64,000 bases of DNA from Hyphomonas sp. (GTDB lineage Bacteria > Pseudomonadota > Alphaproteobacteria > Caulobacterales > Hyphomonadaceae). The notes beneath the pieces are model-generated. The model had not been told where the DNA came from, made no database searches, and saw only the letters and a list, made by a program, of their open reading frames with translations. The DNA lies in the NCBI RefSeq assembly GCF_022844445.1, contig NZ_JALHLS010000003.1:62001-126000 (forward strand). Direction: 5' to 3'. Made by a program: the position numbers and the translations under genes. This document shows positions 34,227 through 45,454 of the stretch, piece after piece. Each line of letters opens with the position of its first letter. Positions within the stretch are counted from its first letter, which is position 1.

Positions 34227-35471
34227 ATGTCGGCAGGAGAGGCAAAAAGCATCGTCATCGTCGGCGCCGGTCAGGCCGCCGCGCAGGCCGTGCAGTCTCT
34301 CCGTCAGGGCGGATATACGGGCCGCATCACCCTCATCGGCGACGAGCCGTCCCTGCCCTACCAACGCCCGCCGCTATCAAAAGCCTACATGAAGGGCGAG
34401 TTCGACGAAGAACGCCTCTATTTCAAGCCCAGCGCCTGGTACGAAGACCAGAAGATCGAAGTCATGCTTGGCACCCACGTGCCTCGCATCGACCGGGCGA
34501 AACAGCAGGTCCAGCTCGGCCATGGCGGGCATGTCGACTATGATTACCTGATCCTCGCCACAGGCTCGCGCCCCCGGCCCCTTCCTGTGCCCGGCGCGGA
34601 CCTCGACGGTCTCCACGATCTGCGCACGCTGGCCGATGTCGAGCGCATGCGCCCGAAGATGATCGCCGGCCGCCGCATCGTGATCATCGGCGCAGGCTAT
34701 ATCGGCCTCGAGGCGGCCGCGGTTGCACGCCAGATGGACCTTGATGTGACGGTCATCGAGATGGCGCCGCGCGTCCTCGCCCGCGTCACCAGCCCCGTCA
34801 TCTCGGAATTCTACGCCGCTGAGCATGCGCGCCAGGGCGTGAAGATCCTTACCGGCATTACGCTCTCCCATCTCGAAGGCGCTCAGGGCAAGGTTGCCGC
34901 CGCCATCCTTGGCGACGGCACACGCCTGCCCGCCGACATTGTACTTTCTGGCATCGGCATCCTGCCCAACGAGGAACTCGCAAGGGACGCCGGCATTGCC
35001 TGCTCCAATGGCATTCTCGTCGACCGCGACGCACGCACCTCCGATCCGCACGTCTTTGCCGCCGGTGACTGCGCCGCGCGTCCGCTTGTCCACTATGGCC
35101 GGTCCGGCCGCCTTGAGAGCGTTCACAACGCCATCGAACAGGGCAAGCTCGCTGCCGCCGCTATCCTCGGCCAACCTCGCCCGGCGGAAGACTGCCCGTG
35201 GTTCTGGTCGGACCAGTATGATCTGAAGCTGCAGATCGCCGGCCTCAGCCAGGGCTACGACACGCACGTCATCCGCGGCGATCCGGCTTCACGCAAGTTC
35301 GCGGTCTTCTACCTCAAGAACGGCACGCTGATCGCTGTCGATTCGGTAAACAGCCCGCCGGAATTCCTGGCCTCGAAAAAGCTCATCATGTCAGGGGCAA
35401 AGCTTGCACCTGCCAGCCTTAGCGATACATCAACCCCAATGAAGGATATAGCCGCCCAAGCGGCCGCCTGA
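34227..35471 (+). CDS. FAD-dependent ferredoxin reductase (putidaredoxin reductase type)
   Basis: This is a 414-residue NAD(P)H:ferredoxin reductase of the ThcD/CamA oxidoreductase group. The N-terminal FAD fold has IVIVGAGQAAAQAVQSL and LPYQRPPLSKAY. The second Rossmann fold for NAD(P)H has IVIIGAGYIGLEAAAVA. VFAAGDCAARPLVHYG is the second FAD motif, and the C-terminal domain follows with PWFWSDQYDLKLQIAG. GGGGAG precedes the ATG. The ferredoxin gene lies 18 bases downstream. The pair should pass electrons from NADH to an oxygenase or P450, but no such partner is in this window. Confidence 0.92.
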   Translation: MSAGEAKSIVIVGAGQAAAQAVQSLRQGGYTGRITLIGDEPSLPYQRPPLSKAYMKGEFDEERLYFKPSAWYEDQKIEVMLGTHVPRIDRAKQQVQLGHGGHVDYDYLILATGSRPRPLPVPGADLDGLHDLRTLADVERMRPKMIAGRRIVIIGAGYIGLEAAAVARQMDLDVTVIEMAPRVLARVTSPVISEFYAAEHARQGVKILTGITLSHLEGAQGKVAAAILGDGTRLPADIVLSGIGILPNEELARDAGIACSNGILVDRDARTSDPHVFAAGDCAARPLVHYGRSGRLESVHNAIEQGKLAAAAILGQPRPAEDCPWFWSDQYDLKLQIAGLSQGYDTHVIRGDPASRKFAVFYLKNGTLIAVDSVNSPPEFLASKKLIMSGAKLAPASLSDTSTPMKDIAAQAAA

Positions 35472-35489
35472 AGGAGACGGAAACAACAC

Positions 35490-35810
35490 ATGGCAAAGAT
35501 CACTTTTATCTCGCATGACGGCACCGAACGCACGCTCGAGGCGAAAAACGGCATGTCCGTCATGGAAGTCGCGGTCAACAATTCTGTGCCCGGCATTGAC
35601 GCGGACTGCGGCGGCGCCTGCGCGTGCGCCACCTGCCATGTCTACGTTGACCCGGCCTTCCTCGCGAAAGCCGGTGAGCAGCAGGAAATGGAAAAGTCGA
35701 TGCTCGACTTCGCGGAGAACGTGAAGCCGAACTCACGCCTCTCCTGCCAGATCAAGGTCACCGATGAACTGGACGGTCTGCGCATCACTACCCCGGAAAG
35801 CCAGCACTGA
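35490..35810 (+). CDS. 2Fe-2S ferredoxin (adrenodoxin/putidaredoxin type)
   Basis: This is a 106-residue [2Fe-2S] ferredoxin. The cluster ligands Cys40, Cys46, Cys49 and Cys86 give the C-x5-C-x2-C-x36-C spacing of the vertebrate/putidaredoxin group ([17 protein letters not shown] and SRLSCQIKV). An extra Cys44 lies inside the loop. AAGGAG lies before the ATG. It is co-transcribed with the reductase gene and followed by a strong terminator. The role could be in a P450 or Rieske-type system or in another redox supply. ISC-type ferredoxins share the spacing but normally lie with iscSUA or hscAB genes, which are absent here. Confidence 0.93.
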   Translation: MAKITFISHDGTERTLEAKNGMSVMEVAVNNSVPGIDADCGGACACATCHVYVDPAFLAKAGEQQEMEKSMLDFAENVKPNSRLSCQIKVTDELDGLRITTPESQH

Positions 35811-35837
35811 TCCTACGCGCCTGCGTAATTTCTTCCC

Positions 35838-35870
35838 GCGCCCCGGCCCTAAAGCCGGGGCGCTTTCGTT
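35838..35870 (+). terminator. Rho-independent terminator after the ferredoxin gene
   Basis: A perfect 10-base-pair stem (GCGCCCCGGC with GCCGGGGCGC, 35838-35847 and 35854-35863) closes a six-base loop CCTAAA and is followed by TTTCGTTT. It starts 28 bases after the ferredoxin stop and should end the reductase-ferredoxin transcript. Confidence 0.85.
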
Positions 35871-35942
35871 TGACCCAGCGTTACGTCTTGGGTTCCTTTT
35901 CGGAACCATGTAAAGCTGGATGACCCCTCCCGGAGAGCTGCC

Positions 35943-36731
35943 ATGAACTTCACCGAACTCCTCGCCTCCGTGGTGCCGGCTGGCGGCGACACGCGCGCCG
36001 CGACCATTACCGAAAACTGGATGCAGGGCCGCACGGCCTATGGCGGCCTGACGGCAGCTCTTTGCCTTGAAGCGGCCACCCATCTCGGCGCTGGCCTGCC
36101 GGTGCGGGCCGTTCAGATCGCCTTTGTCGGCCCGGTCAACGGCACCGTCATCTGCAAGCCGGAAGTGCTGCGCCAGGGAAAGAACACAGTGTTCACCTCC
36201 GTCCGCATGACAGGAGAAGACGGCGTGCTGGCCGAAGCGATCATTACGTTCGGCGCACCGCGTGACTCTACGCTGGGCTTTGCACATCTTCCGCCCCCGG
36301 ATGTTCCCGCCGTTGAAGCGATCGAGCGCCCGCTCCATCGCTCGGGCCAGGGGCCAACGTTCGCGCAGAACTTCGATATCCGGTTTGCCGGCGGCAACGC
36401 CCTGATGAGCGGCGCCTCCGAGGCGGACATCTCTCTCTGGATGCGCCACAAGGATCCGGCGACGCGCGACGATGCCATCGCGCTGCTCGCGCTCGCCGAT
36501 GCTCCTCCGCCAGCCGCAATGGCGATGTTTACCGCGCCTGGCCGTATCAGCTCGATGACCTGGATGGCGGAATTCCTGACCGAAAACATCGCGACCGAGG
36601 ACCGTTGGTTCCTCGCGCGCCACACCGCGCAGACTTCGCGCAACGGCTATTCGAGCCAGGCGATGTCCATGTGGAACAAGGCGGGCGCCCCGGTGATGAT
36701 CGGCCGGCAGACGATAGCCGTCTTCGCCTGA
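35943..36731 (+). CDS. Acyl-CoA thioesterase family protein (TesB-like, double hot dog)
   Basis: This 262-residue protein fits the TesB-like thioesterase family made of two hot-dog folds. The N-terminal half contains WMQGRTAYGGLTAALCLEAA and LPVRAVQIAFVGPVNG, with TVFTSVRMTGEDGVLAEAII. The C-terminal half has ISSMTWMAEFLTENIATEDRWFL and SSQAMSMWNKAG, where the Asp/Gln/Thr catalytic set is expected. It probably hydrolyses medium-chain acyl-CoA esters, but the substrate is unknown. GGAGAG lies before the ATG. It has its own transcription start region after the ferredoxin terminator and is followed by a 293-base stretch without a confident gene. Confidence 0.85.
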   Translation: MNFTELLASVVPAGGDTRAATITENWMQGRTAYGGLTAALCLEAATHLGAGLPVRAVQIAFVGPVNGTVICKPEVLRQGKNTVFTSVRMTGEDGVLAEAIITFGAPRDSTLGFAHLPPPDVPAVEAIERPLHRSGQGPTFAQNFDIRFAGGNALMSGASEADISLWMRHKDPATRDDAIALLALADAPPPAAMAMFTAPGRISSMTWMAEFLTENIATEDRWFLARHTAQTSRNGYSSQAMSMWNKAGAPVMIGRQTIAVFA

Positions 36732-37024
36732 GGCGGACGTGAGCAACCGTTGCAGCACACCGCTGCCTTTGAGAGCCGCAGGCCTCAAACGGATTCCACT
36801 GCAGGCTTCTTCTGCAGCGCCCGCGGTCGCGTGCCCTTCCGTTTGCCGACACTTGCGCCGCCAGGGCGCAGCCAGGCGCCGAGACGGAGAAGGAACTGCC
36901 GCCGGATAGGCCGGATTCGGGCATGACTGTCGTGACCAAGAGACCAGACCGAACGATCTCGCCTGCTGGCAAATCCAGGTTCCCGGGACGCAGCCGCGCT
37001 TCCATGCGCAGGACCACTAGGCAC
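36732..37024. other. Gene-poor segment, possible decayed small gene on the minus strand
   Basis: Between the thioesterase stop and the atp terminator no confident gene is seen. On the minus strand an in-frame segment (MEARLRPGNLDLPAGEIV) in one frame is continued in another frame by HDSHARIRPIRRQFLLRLG and a basic tail ending KKPAVESV. That is the pattern expected of a frameshifted or decayed small gene, but third-position base use in this frame is less GC-biased than in neighbouring genes. No tRNA fold or repeat was noticed. Read it as a pseudogene candidate at low confidence, or as plain intergenic DNA. Confidence 0.3.
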
Positions 37025-37055
37025 AAAAAACCGGAAGGGCGACACCCTGTCCGGC
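37025..37055 (-). terminator. Rho-independent terminator of the atp operon
   Basis: Read on the minus strand, CCGGA-C-AGGG, a TGTCG loop and CCCT-TCCGG form a nine-base-pair stem with one bulged C, followed directly by a run of six T. It lies 28 bases after the atpC stop and fits the end of atpHAGDC. Confidence 0.85.
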
Positions 37056-37082
37056 TTCCTGTGCGGGCGTTGAGGCCGCCGA

Positions 37083-37490
37083 TCAGTTCGCGAGCGCGGC
37101 GCGGATGCCTTCGAGATAGGAGATCTGCTCGCCGAAGGCGATCTGCTTCGGATCGTCCTTGTCGAGGGCGAGCAGCTTCAGGCGGGTCGCCTCGATCTCC
37201 GCGTCAACTTCGTCAGCCTTCACGTCAGTCAGGTTGCGGGCTTCCTCGGCGAGGATGGTCAGACCGGCGGGCGTCACGTCCGCGAAGCCGCCGCGCACGT
37301 AGATGCGCATCTTGACGACATCACCGTCGAGCACACGGACAACGCCGTTCTTAAGCGTGGTCATGAACGGCGCGTGGTTTGCCAACACACCAAACTCGCC
37401 TTCCGTGCCCGGAGCGATCACGTGATCGACAGCGCCCGAGAAAAGCTCCCGGGCGGGCGAAACGAGAGAGAAGTGCAGCTTTTCAGCCAT
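37083..37490 (-). CDS. atpC: F1FO ATP synthase subunit epsilon
   Basis: This is the epsilon subunit of the F1 sector, 135 residues, part of the central stalk that couples rotation and regulates ATP hydrolysis. The N-terminal beta-sandwich shows LVSPARELFSGAVDHVIAPG then EGEFGVLANHAPFMTTLKNG, the family landmark. The short C-terminal part has helices (VDAEIEATRLKLLALDKDD). GAGGGA precedes the ATG. It is the last gene of the operon, 26 bases after atpD. Confidence 0.96.
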   Translation of the reverse strand: MAEKLHFSLVSPARELFSGAVDHVIAPGTEGEFGVLANHAPFMTTLKNGVVRVLDGDVVKMRIYVRGGFADVTPAGLTILAEEARNLTDVKADEVDAEIEATRLKLLALDKDDPKQIAFGEQISYLEGIRAALAN

Positions 37491-37516
37491 CTGTCAGTAT
37501 CCCTCGATACAGGCGC

Positions 37517-38977
<1,461 letters not shown>

Positions 38978-38984
38978 TTAAGGT

Positions 38985-39863
38985 CTAGAGGGCTTCGGCA
39001 CCGGAGATGATTTCGATCAGCTCCTTGGTAATCTGTGCCTGGCGAGCCCGGTTGTATTTGAGGTTCAGGGCCTTGATCAGGTCCTTTGCATTGCGTGTCG
39101 CGTTGTCCATCGCGGTCATCCGGCTGGCTTGCTCACCGGCCGAGCTTTCCAGCATCGCGGACATGATCTGCGTGTTGATGTAGCGCGGCAGCAGCGCTTC
39201 GAGCAGCGTGGCTTCATCCGGCTCATAGGTGTAGATGGCGCCGCCAAGGTCGATCTTCGGCGCACCTTCGGGCGCTCTCGCCGGGATCAGCTGTTGCGCG
39301 GTGGGCACCTGCGTCAGCACGTTCTTGAACTGGGAGTAGATCAGCGTCGCAACATCAAACTCGCCGGCTTCGTAGCTCGTGGTGAGCATCTGGCCCACGG
39401 TGAAGGCGGAGCCAGAGAAGTCATTCCCTTTCACGTCCGCAAGGTTCACGTGCGAAGTCAGCAGGCTCGAATACTCGCGCGACAGCTGTTCGCGGCCCTT
39501 CTTGCCGATTGTCAGGACCTTAACGGTCTTGCCTTCGGCTTGCAGCGCCTGGATCTTCTGGCGGGCGAGCTTCACAACATAAGAGTTGAAGCCGCCGGCG
39601 AGGCCCCGCTCGGCCGTCATCACGACGATCAGGTGGACATCACTCTTGCCGGTGCCGGCCAGCAGTTTCGGACCACCGCCACCAGCGGACGCCGCAAGGT
39701 TTGCCAGAACGGCAGCCATACGCTCAGCATACGGACGGGCTGCGGTGGCCGCATCCTGCGCACGCTTGAGCTTTGCAGCGGCAACCAGCTGCATCGCCTT
39801 CGTGATCTTCTGCGTGGATTTCACGCTGGTGATCCGGTTTTTCAGATCCTTCAGGCTGGGCAT
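38985..39863 (-). CDS. atpG: F1FO ATP synthase subunit gamma
   Basis: This is the rotating gamma subunit, 292 residues. The N-terminal helix is LKDLKNRITSVKSTQKITKAMQLVAAAKL and the C-terminal helix ends SEQASRMTAMDNATRNAKDL-like (here GEQASRMTAMDNATRNAKDL), the two coiled-coil halves. VIVMTAERGLAGGFNSYVVK is the conserved Rossmann-like core. It is flanked by atpA (43-base gap) and atpD (40-base gap). The length is typical. Confidence 0.97.
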   Translation of the reverse strand: MPSLKDLKNRITSVKSTQKITKAMQLVAAAKLKRAQDAATAARPYAERMAAVLANLAASAGGGGPKLLAGTGKSDVHLIVVMTAERGLAGGFNSYVVKLARQKIQALQAEGKTVKVLTIGKKGREQLSREYSSLLTSHVNLADVKGNDFSGSAFTVGQMLTTSYEAGEFDVATLIYSQFKNVLTQVPTAQQLIPARAPEGAPKIDLGGAIYTYEPDEATLLEALLPRYINTQIMSAMLESSAGEQASRMTAMDNATRNAKDLIKALNLKYNRARQAQITKELIEIISGAEAL

Positions 39864-39906
39864 GAGGGGCCTTTATTCCTTGGAGGCGACGCGGGTGGAG
39901 TTGGGC

Positions 39907-41442
<1,536 letters not shown>

Positions 41443-41446
41443 CGAG

Positions 41447-41995
41447 CTACTGTGCTCCCTTCATGGCGGTGTTCATGCGATTGAGTTTGGCGGCCACACT
41501 GGCGTCAACGAGCTTGGAGCCGATGCGCAGCTGGATGCCGCCGATCAGCGAGGGATCAACCTCGCTGGAAAGTTCCACTTCGCCGCCGACCACCTTGGCC
41601 AGGAGCGATTCGATGCGGGCGCGCTCGGCGCCGCTCATTTCCTTCGCCGTCCGCACCACCGCGCGCTTGATACCGCGCTGGTTGGCGTAGAGCTGGTCGA
41701 AGGCGTACTCGGCGCTCAGGATATCCTTCGCCCGGCCATTGGTGGCCATCACGCCAAGAAATTTGCTGAAAATAGGCGAATAGCCGGCCTTCTTTGCCAC
41801 CCCGCCGAGCGCTTTGACTTTTGCATCACGGCCGAAAGCCGGGGAATCGAGCAATGTGGTCAGGTCTTTCGAGGTGCGCACGCTTTGCGCGAAGGCCCGG
41901 AAATCCTTGTGAACTACGGCCAGGGCGCCTTTGTCCTGCGCCAGTTCGAACAACGCGCGCGCATAGCGCTGGGCTGCTTCACTCGTCTGCGTCAC
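41447..41995 (-). CDS. atpH: F1FO ATP synthase subunit delta
   Basis: This is the delta subunit (OSCP homologue) of the peripheral stalk, 182 residues if read from the GTG at 41995 ([19 protein letters not shown]). The C-terminal block [23 protein letters not shown] is the family signature. The start is uncertain: a TTG five codons upstream or readings to 42136 are open, but the conserved region begins near Ala8 and the family length (about 180-190) supports 41995. No strong ribosome site is seen. It is the first gene of atpHAGDC. The FO genes are elsewhere, as usual in alphaproteobacteria. Confidence 0.9.
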   Translation of the reverse strand: MTQTSEAAQRYARALFELAQDKGALAVVHKDFRAFAQSVRTSKDLTTLLDSPAFGRDAKVKALGGVAKKAGYSPIFSKFLGVMATNGRAKDILSAEYAFDQLYANQRGIKRAVVRTAKEMSGAERARIESLLAKVVGGEVELSSEVDPSLIGGIQLRIGSKLVDASVAAKLNRMNTAMKGAQ

Positions 41996-42037
41996 GCTCG
42001 ATGCCGGCAAGGTCGATATCCGTCGCGGTTGAAGGGC

Positions 42038-42048
42038 GGGAATTGCCC
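42038..42048. repeat. GGGAATTGCCC motif upstream of atpH, copy 1
   Basis: The 11-base motif GGGAATTGCCC lies 43 bases before the chosen atpH start. The same 11 bases occur again at 42176-42186. It is nearly its own reverse complement (GGGCAATTCCC). It could be a regulator site for the atp operon; this is inference from repetition and position. Confidence 0.4.
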
Positions 42049-42104
42049 GGGGAAATGTCAGGAGCAGGCCGTCACAACCCGTGCGCGCCCGCTCAATTGT
42101 GCGG

Positions 42105-42133
42105 CGCTTAACATCAGAAAACTGCGCTGACAA
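42105..42133 (-). promoter_or_regulatory. Possible atp operon promoter
   Basis: On the minus strand TTGTCA (42133-42128) is followed after 17 bases by TAAGCG (42110-42105). The first hexamer fits a -35 box well; the second is a poor -10 match. It lies about 110 bases before the atpH start, in a 205-base gap after priA. Low-confidence proposal. Confidence 0.25.
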
Positions 42134-42175
42134 CATGGCCGCCGTACCAGACGCTGCGGCGAAATGGCAAAGATG

Positions 42176-42186
42176 GGGAATTGCCC
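42176..42186. repeat. GGGAATTGCCC motif upstream of atpH, copy 2
   Basis: This is the second exact copy of the 11-base motif, with 127 bases between it and copy 1. Here it extends to a G4/C4-flanked form (GGGGAATTGCCCC). It lies 15 bases beyond the priA stop. If the copies are operators they would flank the possible promoter. Confidence 0.4.
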
Positions 42187-42200
42187 CGAATCCCCAGTGT

Positions 42201-44369
42201 TTACAGGAAAGAATACGGGTCGATGTCGACTGACAATCGCACCTGCGACGGCAGCTTGAGGCGGGCGACCCAGGCCGTCATGTAGGCCGAAAGATCGATG
42301 TTCCGGGGGCTCTTCACAAGGAATCGCCTGCGGTGGCGTCCCCTGAGCACCGTTATCGGGGCCGGCGCAGGCCCAAACAGTTCAATTCCTTCGGAATTTG
42401 GCGCCAGCGCTGCGAAATCGAGAGCTGCCTTGTCGACCAGTTCCGCCGAGGGGGCTGACAGGATCATCGCGGCCAGCCGTCCGAATGGGGGCAGCCCCAG
42501 TTCGGCGCGGACTTCCCGCTCGATCTGCAGGTAACCGTCCCGGTCATTGGCCGCCAGCGCCTGCATGGCAGGGTTGTCTGGGTCGTAGGTCTGCACATAG
42601 GCCTTGCCCGGCCGCTCCGCGCGGCCAGCCCGCCCGGCCACTTGGCTCAGAAGCTGGTAGGTGCGCTCCCCTGCCCGCAGGTCTCCGCCTTTCAGGCCGC
42701 TATCGGCATCAACCACCCCGACAAGGGTCAGATTTGGAAAATTGTGCCCTTTGGCGACGATCTGGGTCCCGATGAGCACGTCGATCTCCCCAGCCGCCAT
42801 CCGTTCGATGATACTCCGCACGGCGTCGCCGCCCTGCGCGGTGTCGGATGAGAAAATTTCGATCCGGGCCTCGGGCAGCAGCAGGCGGACCTCCTCAGCC
42901 ACCCGTTCGACACCCGGGCCGACGCCCATCAGCGAATCAGCGGCGCCGCATTTCGGGCAGACTGCCGGTTTCGGGATCGAATAGCCGGTGAGGTGGCAGA
43001 CGAGGCGGCCGGAATAACGGTGTTCAGTCAGCCAGGTCTCGGTACCGGGAGATTTCAGCTTCTCGCCGCAGGCTTTGCAGATGACGAGCGGCGCATACCC
43101 GCGCCGGTTCAGAAACAGGAGGGACTGCTCCCCCGCGGCCAAAGTCTCGCCGAGCGCCAGTTCGAGCCGCGGCGACAGCCACTTACCCTTGGCCGGCGGA
43201 GCGCGCTTCAGGTCTATCAGTTCGATCTCAGGCAGGCGCGCCGTTCCGGGCCGGGCCGCGAGGCGAAGGCGAACATAGCGGCCGGCCTCCGCGTTGACGA
43301 CCGTCTCCAGCGCCGGGGTGGCCGAAGCGAGCACGACCGCGCCTTCCTCCAGCTTCGCCCGCATAACGGCGAGATCGCGGGCATGATAGGTGACGCCGTC
43401 CTCCTGCTTGTAGCTGCCATCATGCTCTTCATCGACGATGATCAGCTTCAGCTTGCGGAATGGCAGGAACAGCGCCGAGCGCGCGCCAATGACAATGCGG
43501 GCACGCCCATGCAGGACCTCGCGCATGGTCCGGCGGCGCTCCTTGGGGTTAAGCCCCGAATGCCAGGGGGCCGGGGCGGCGCCGAAGCGCGCTTCGAAGC
43601 GGGAGAGGATAGCCTGCGTCAGCGCGATCTCCGGCAGCAGGACGAGGATCTGCGCTCCCGGATCCGACCGGAGGACTTCGGCAATGGCCTCGAAATAGAC
43701 TTCGGTCTTGCCGGAGCCAGTGACCCCGTCGAGCAGGTAGGCCGAGAAGCCACCCTTCCGGAGGCCCTCGCGCAGGTCTTCTGCGGCGCACGCCTGCTCA
43801 CCCGTCAGCACCGCGCCAGGCAGGTCCGGATCCGGCACGGGAAATGGCAGATCCACCGGTTCCTCGACCTCTTCCAGCGCGCCCATGGCGAGCAGGCCCT
43901 TCACGACGCTGGACGTAACACCCGCTGCGGCAGCGAGTTCAGAAGACGAGGCGAGGCCCAGCGCGCCGGCCTGTTCGAGCACCTTGGCGCGCGCAGTCGT
44001 CAGACGCCCCTCGGGCAGGCCGCCGAGCCGGTAGCGAAGCTCGACGGGCGAAGGCAGCAGGGCTTCCCGGGCGCGCAGCGCCATCGACAGGATCGTGCCC
44101 GGGTGGCTCACCGTGTAGCGCGTCGTCCAGGTCAGGAACTCCCGCATTGGCGCGGACATCGGCGGCACGTCATAGACAGCGCTCACGGCCTTCAGCTTGC
44201 GGTTCGTACCCGGCTGGTCCGGCAGCACCTCCACAACCATGCCAAGCCGGTCATACGGGCCCACAGGCGCCGCCACGTAGGAGCCTGGCTCCAGCGCCAT
44301 GCCATCAGGGACCGTATAATCAAACGGCTCCGGCAGCGGCAGTGTGAAGAGAATCCGGGCGATCAGCAT
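42201..44369 (-). CDS. priA: Primosomal protein N' (replication restart helicase PriA)
   Basis: PriA is the 3'-5' helicase that restarts stalled replication forks. This protein has 722 residues. The N-terminal DNA-binding domain precedes the helicase core, with Walker A LLDGVTGSGKTEVYFEAI, the DEEH box IVDEEHDGSYKQ and LLSQVAGRAGRAERPG as motif VI. In the zinc region Cys431, Cys434, Cys471 and Cys474 are kept (ICKACGEK; VCPKCGAA). The second cysteine set is altered: Ser440 and Thr443 replace a pair, and the next pair reads Cys458-His-Leu-Thr461. The family usually has eight cysteines binding two zincs. GGAGGA lies before the ATG. It lies upstream of atpH on the same strand. Confidence 0.96.
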   Translation of the reverse strand: MLIARILFTLPLPEPFDYTVPDGMALEPGSYVAAPVGPYDRLGMVVEVLPDQPGTNRKLKAVSAVYDVPPMSAPMREFLTWTTRYTVSHPGTILSMALRAREALLPSPVELRYRLGGLPEGRLTTARAKVLEQAGALGLASSSELAAAAGVTSSVVKGLLAMGALEEVEEPVDLPFPVPDPDLPGAVLTGEQACAAEDLREGLRKGGFSAYLLDGVTGSGKTEVYFEAIAEVLRSDPGAQILVLLPEIALTQAILSRFEARFGAAPAPWHSGLNPKERRRTMREVLHGRARIVIGARSALFLPFRKLKLIIVDEEHDGSYKQEDGVTYHARDLAVMRAKLEEGAVVLASATPALETVVNAEAGRYVRLRLAARPGTARLPEIELIDLKRAPPAKGKWLSPRLELALGETLAAGEQSLLFLNRRGYAPLVICKACGEKLKSPGTETWLTEHRYSGRLVCHLTGYSIPKPAVCPKCGAADSLMGVGPGVERVAEEVRLLLPEARIEIFSSDTAQGGDAVRSIIERMAAGEIDVLIGTQIVAKGHNFPNLTLVGVVDADSGLKGGDLRAGERTYQLLSQVAGRAGRAERPGKAYVQTYDPDNPAMQALAANDRDGYLQIEREVRAELGLPPFGRLAAMILSAPSAELVDKAALDFAALAPNSEGIELFGPAPAPITVLRGRHRRRFLVKSPRNIDLSAYMTAWVARLKLPSQVRLSVDIDPYSFL

Positions 44370-44446
44370 GACCCTGTCCTCCTAGCCCCGCCCTTTCGCG
44401 GCGTCACGCCTTGCCTCTCAGGCAAGCCCGCCCTACCCCTCCCTGC

Positions 44447-45439
44447 ATGGCTAAAGACAAGAAGACCGGCTACGAGCCGCTGACCTCGATCGAGGCAATT
44501 ACCGCAGGGCTCGGCACGTCGGGCTATATTTCCACCTCGCAGATTTCCACGGCGGTTTTCCTCGCTCACGGGCTGCGCAAGCCGATCCTGATCGAAGGTC
44601 CGGCCGGTGTCGGCAAGACTGACCTTGCCGCTTCGCTTTCCAAATGGATGGATCTGCCGCTGATCCGCATGCAGTGTTACGAGGGCCTTGATGAGGGCAA
44701 GGCGCTGTATGAGTGGAAGTATGGCAAGCAGCTGCTCTACACGCAGATCCTGAAGGAGAAGCTGAACGAGCTGCTCGGCGGGGCGGAAACGCTGAAGGAT
44801 TCGCTAGCGAAGCTTTCCGGGTTTGAAGACCTGTTCTTCTCCCGGCAGTTCCTTGAAGCCCGCCCCCTGCTCCATGCAATGCAGCAGGACCAGGGCTCGG
44901 TGCTGCTGATCGACGAGATCGACAAGTCAGACGAGGCGTTCGAGGCTTTCCTCCTCGAAGTGCTGTCGGACTATCAGGTGACCGTGCCGGAGATCGGCAC
45001 GATCAAGGCAAAGGTGCCGCCGCTGGTGATCCTCACGTCGAACAACGTGCGCGAGCTTGGCGACGCGCTGAAACGGCGCTGCCTGCACCTGCATATCGGC
45101 TTCCCGGACCATGAGCGCGAGCAGCGCATTGTGCGCGCCCGTGTGGACGGCATTTCGGACGCGCTGCTGAACCAGCTCGTGCGCTTCGTGCAATCGGTCC
45201 GAGAGGCCGACATCAAGAAGCGGCCCTCCATTGCCGAGACCGTGGACTGGGCCCGCACGCTGCTTCTGATGCATGCGAGCACGCTGGAAGAGGACTTCGT
45301 GCGCGATACGCTGAACGTGCTGCTGAAGCACGAGACGGACATAGCGGCGATTGCGCCGGCCATTCCGAAGATGGTGCGCGAGGCGACCGGACCGGATGCG
45401 CGCGGGCGGCTCGCCTCGGGCTATCCGGACATGGGCTGA
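44447..45439 (+). CDS. MoxR-family AAA+ ATPase
   Basis: This is an AAA+ ATPase of 330 residues from the ATG at 44447 (MAKDKKTGYEPL). Walker A is LIEGPAGVGKTDLAASLSK. Walker B is VLLIDEIDKSDEAFEAFLLE, and sensor 1 is VILTSNNVRELGDALKRRC, which also contains the arginine finger region. It belongs to the MoxR/CoxD group, in which the ATPase works as a chaperone with a von Willebrand factor A protein to insert cofactors or activate enzymes. The VWA partner follows after 15 bases. The client protein is not encoded nearby. Confidence 0.92.
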   Translation: MAKDKKTGYEPLTSIEAITAGLGTSGYISTSQISTAVFLAHGLRKPILIEGPAGVGKTDLAASLSKWMDLPLIRMQCYEGLDEGKALYEWKYGKQLLYTQILKEKLNELLGGAETLKDSLAKLSGFEDLFFSRQFLEARPLLHAMQQDQGSVLLIDEIDKSDEAFEAFLLEVLSDYQVTVPEIGTIKAKVPPLVILTSNNVRELGDALKRRCLHLHIGFPDHEREQRIVRARVDGISDALLNQLVRFVQSVREADIKKRPSIAETVDWARTLLLMHASTLEEDFVRDTLNVLLKHETDIAAIAPAIPKMVREATGPDARGRLASGYPDMG

Positions 45440-45454
45440 GGGCATTGCCCGGCG

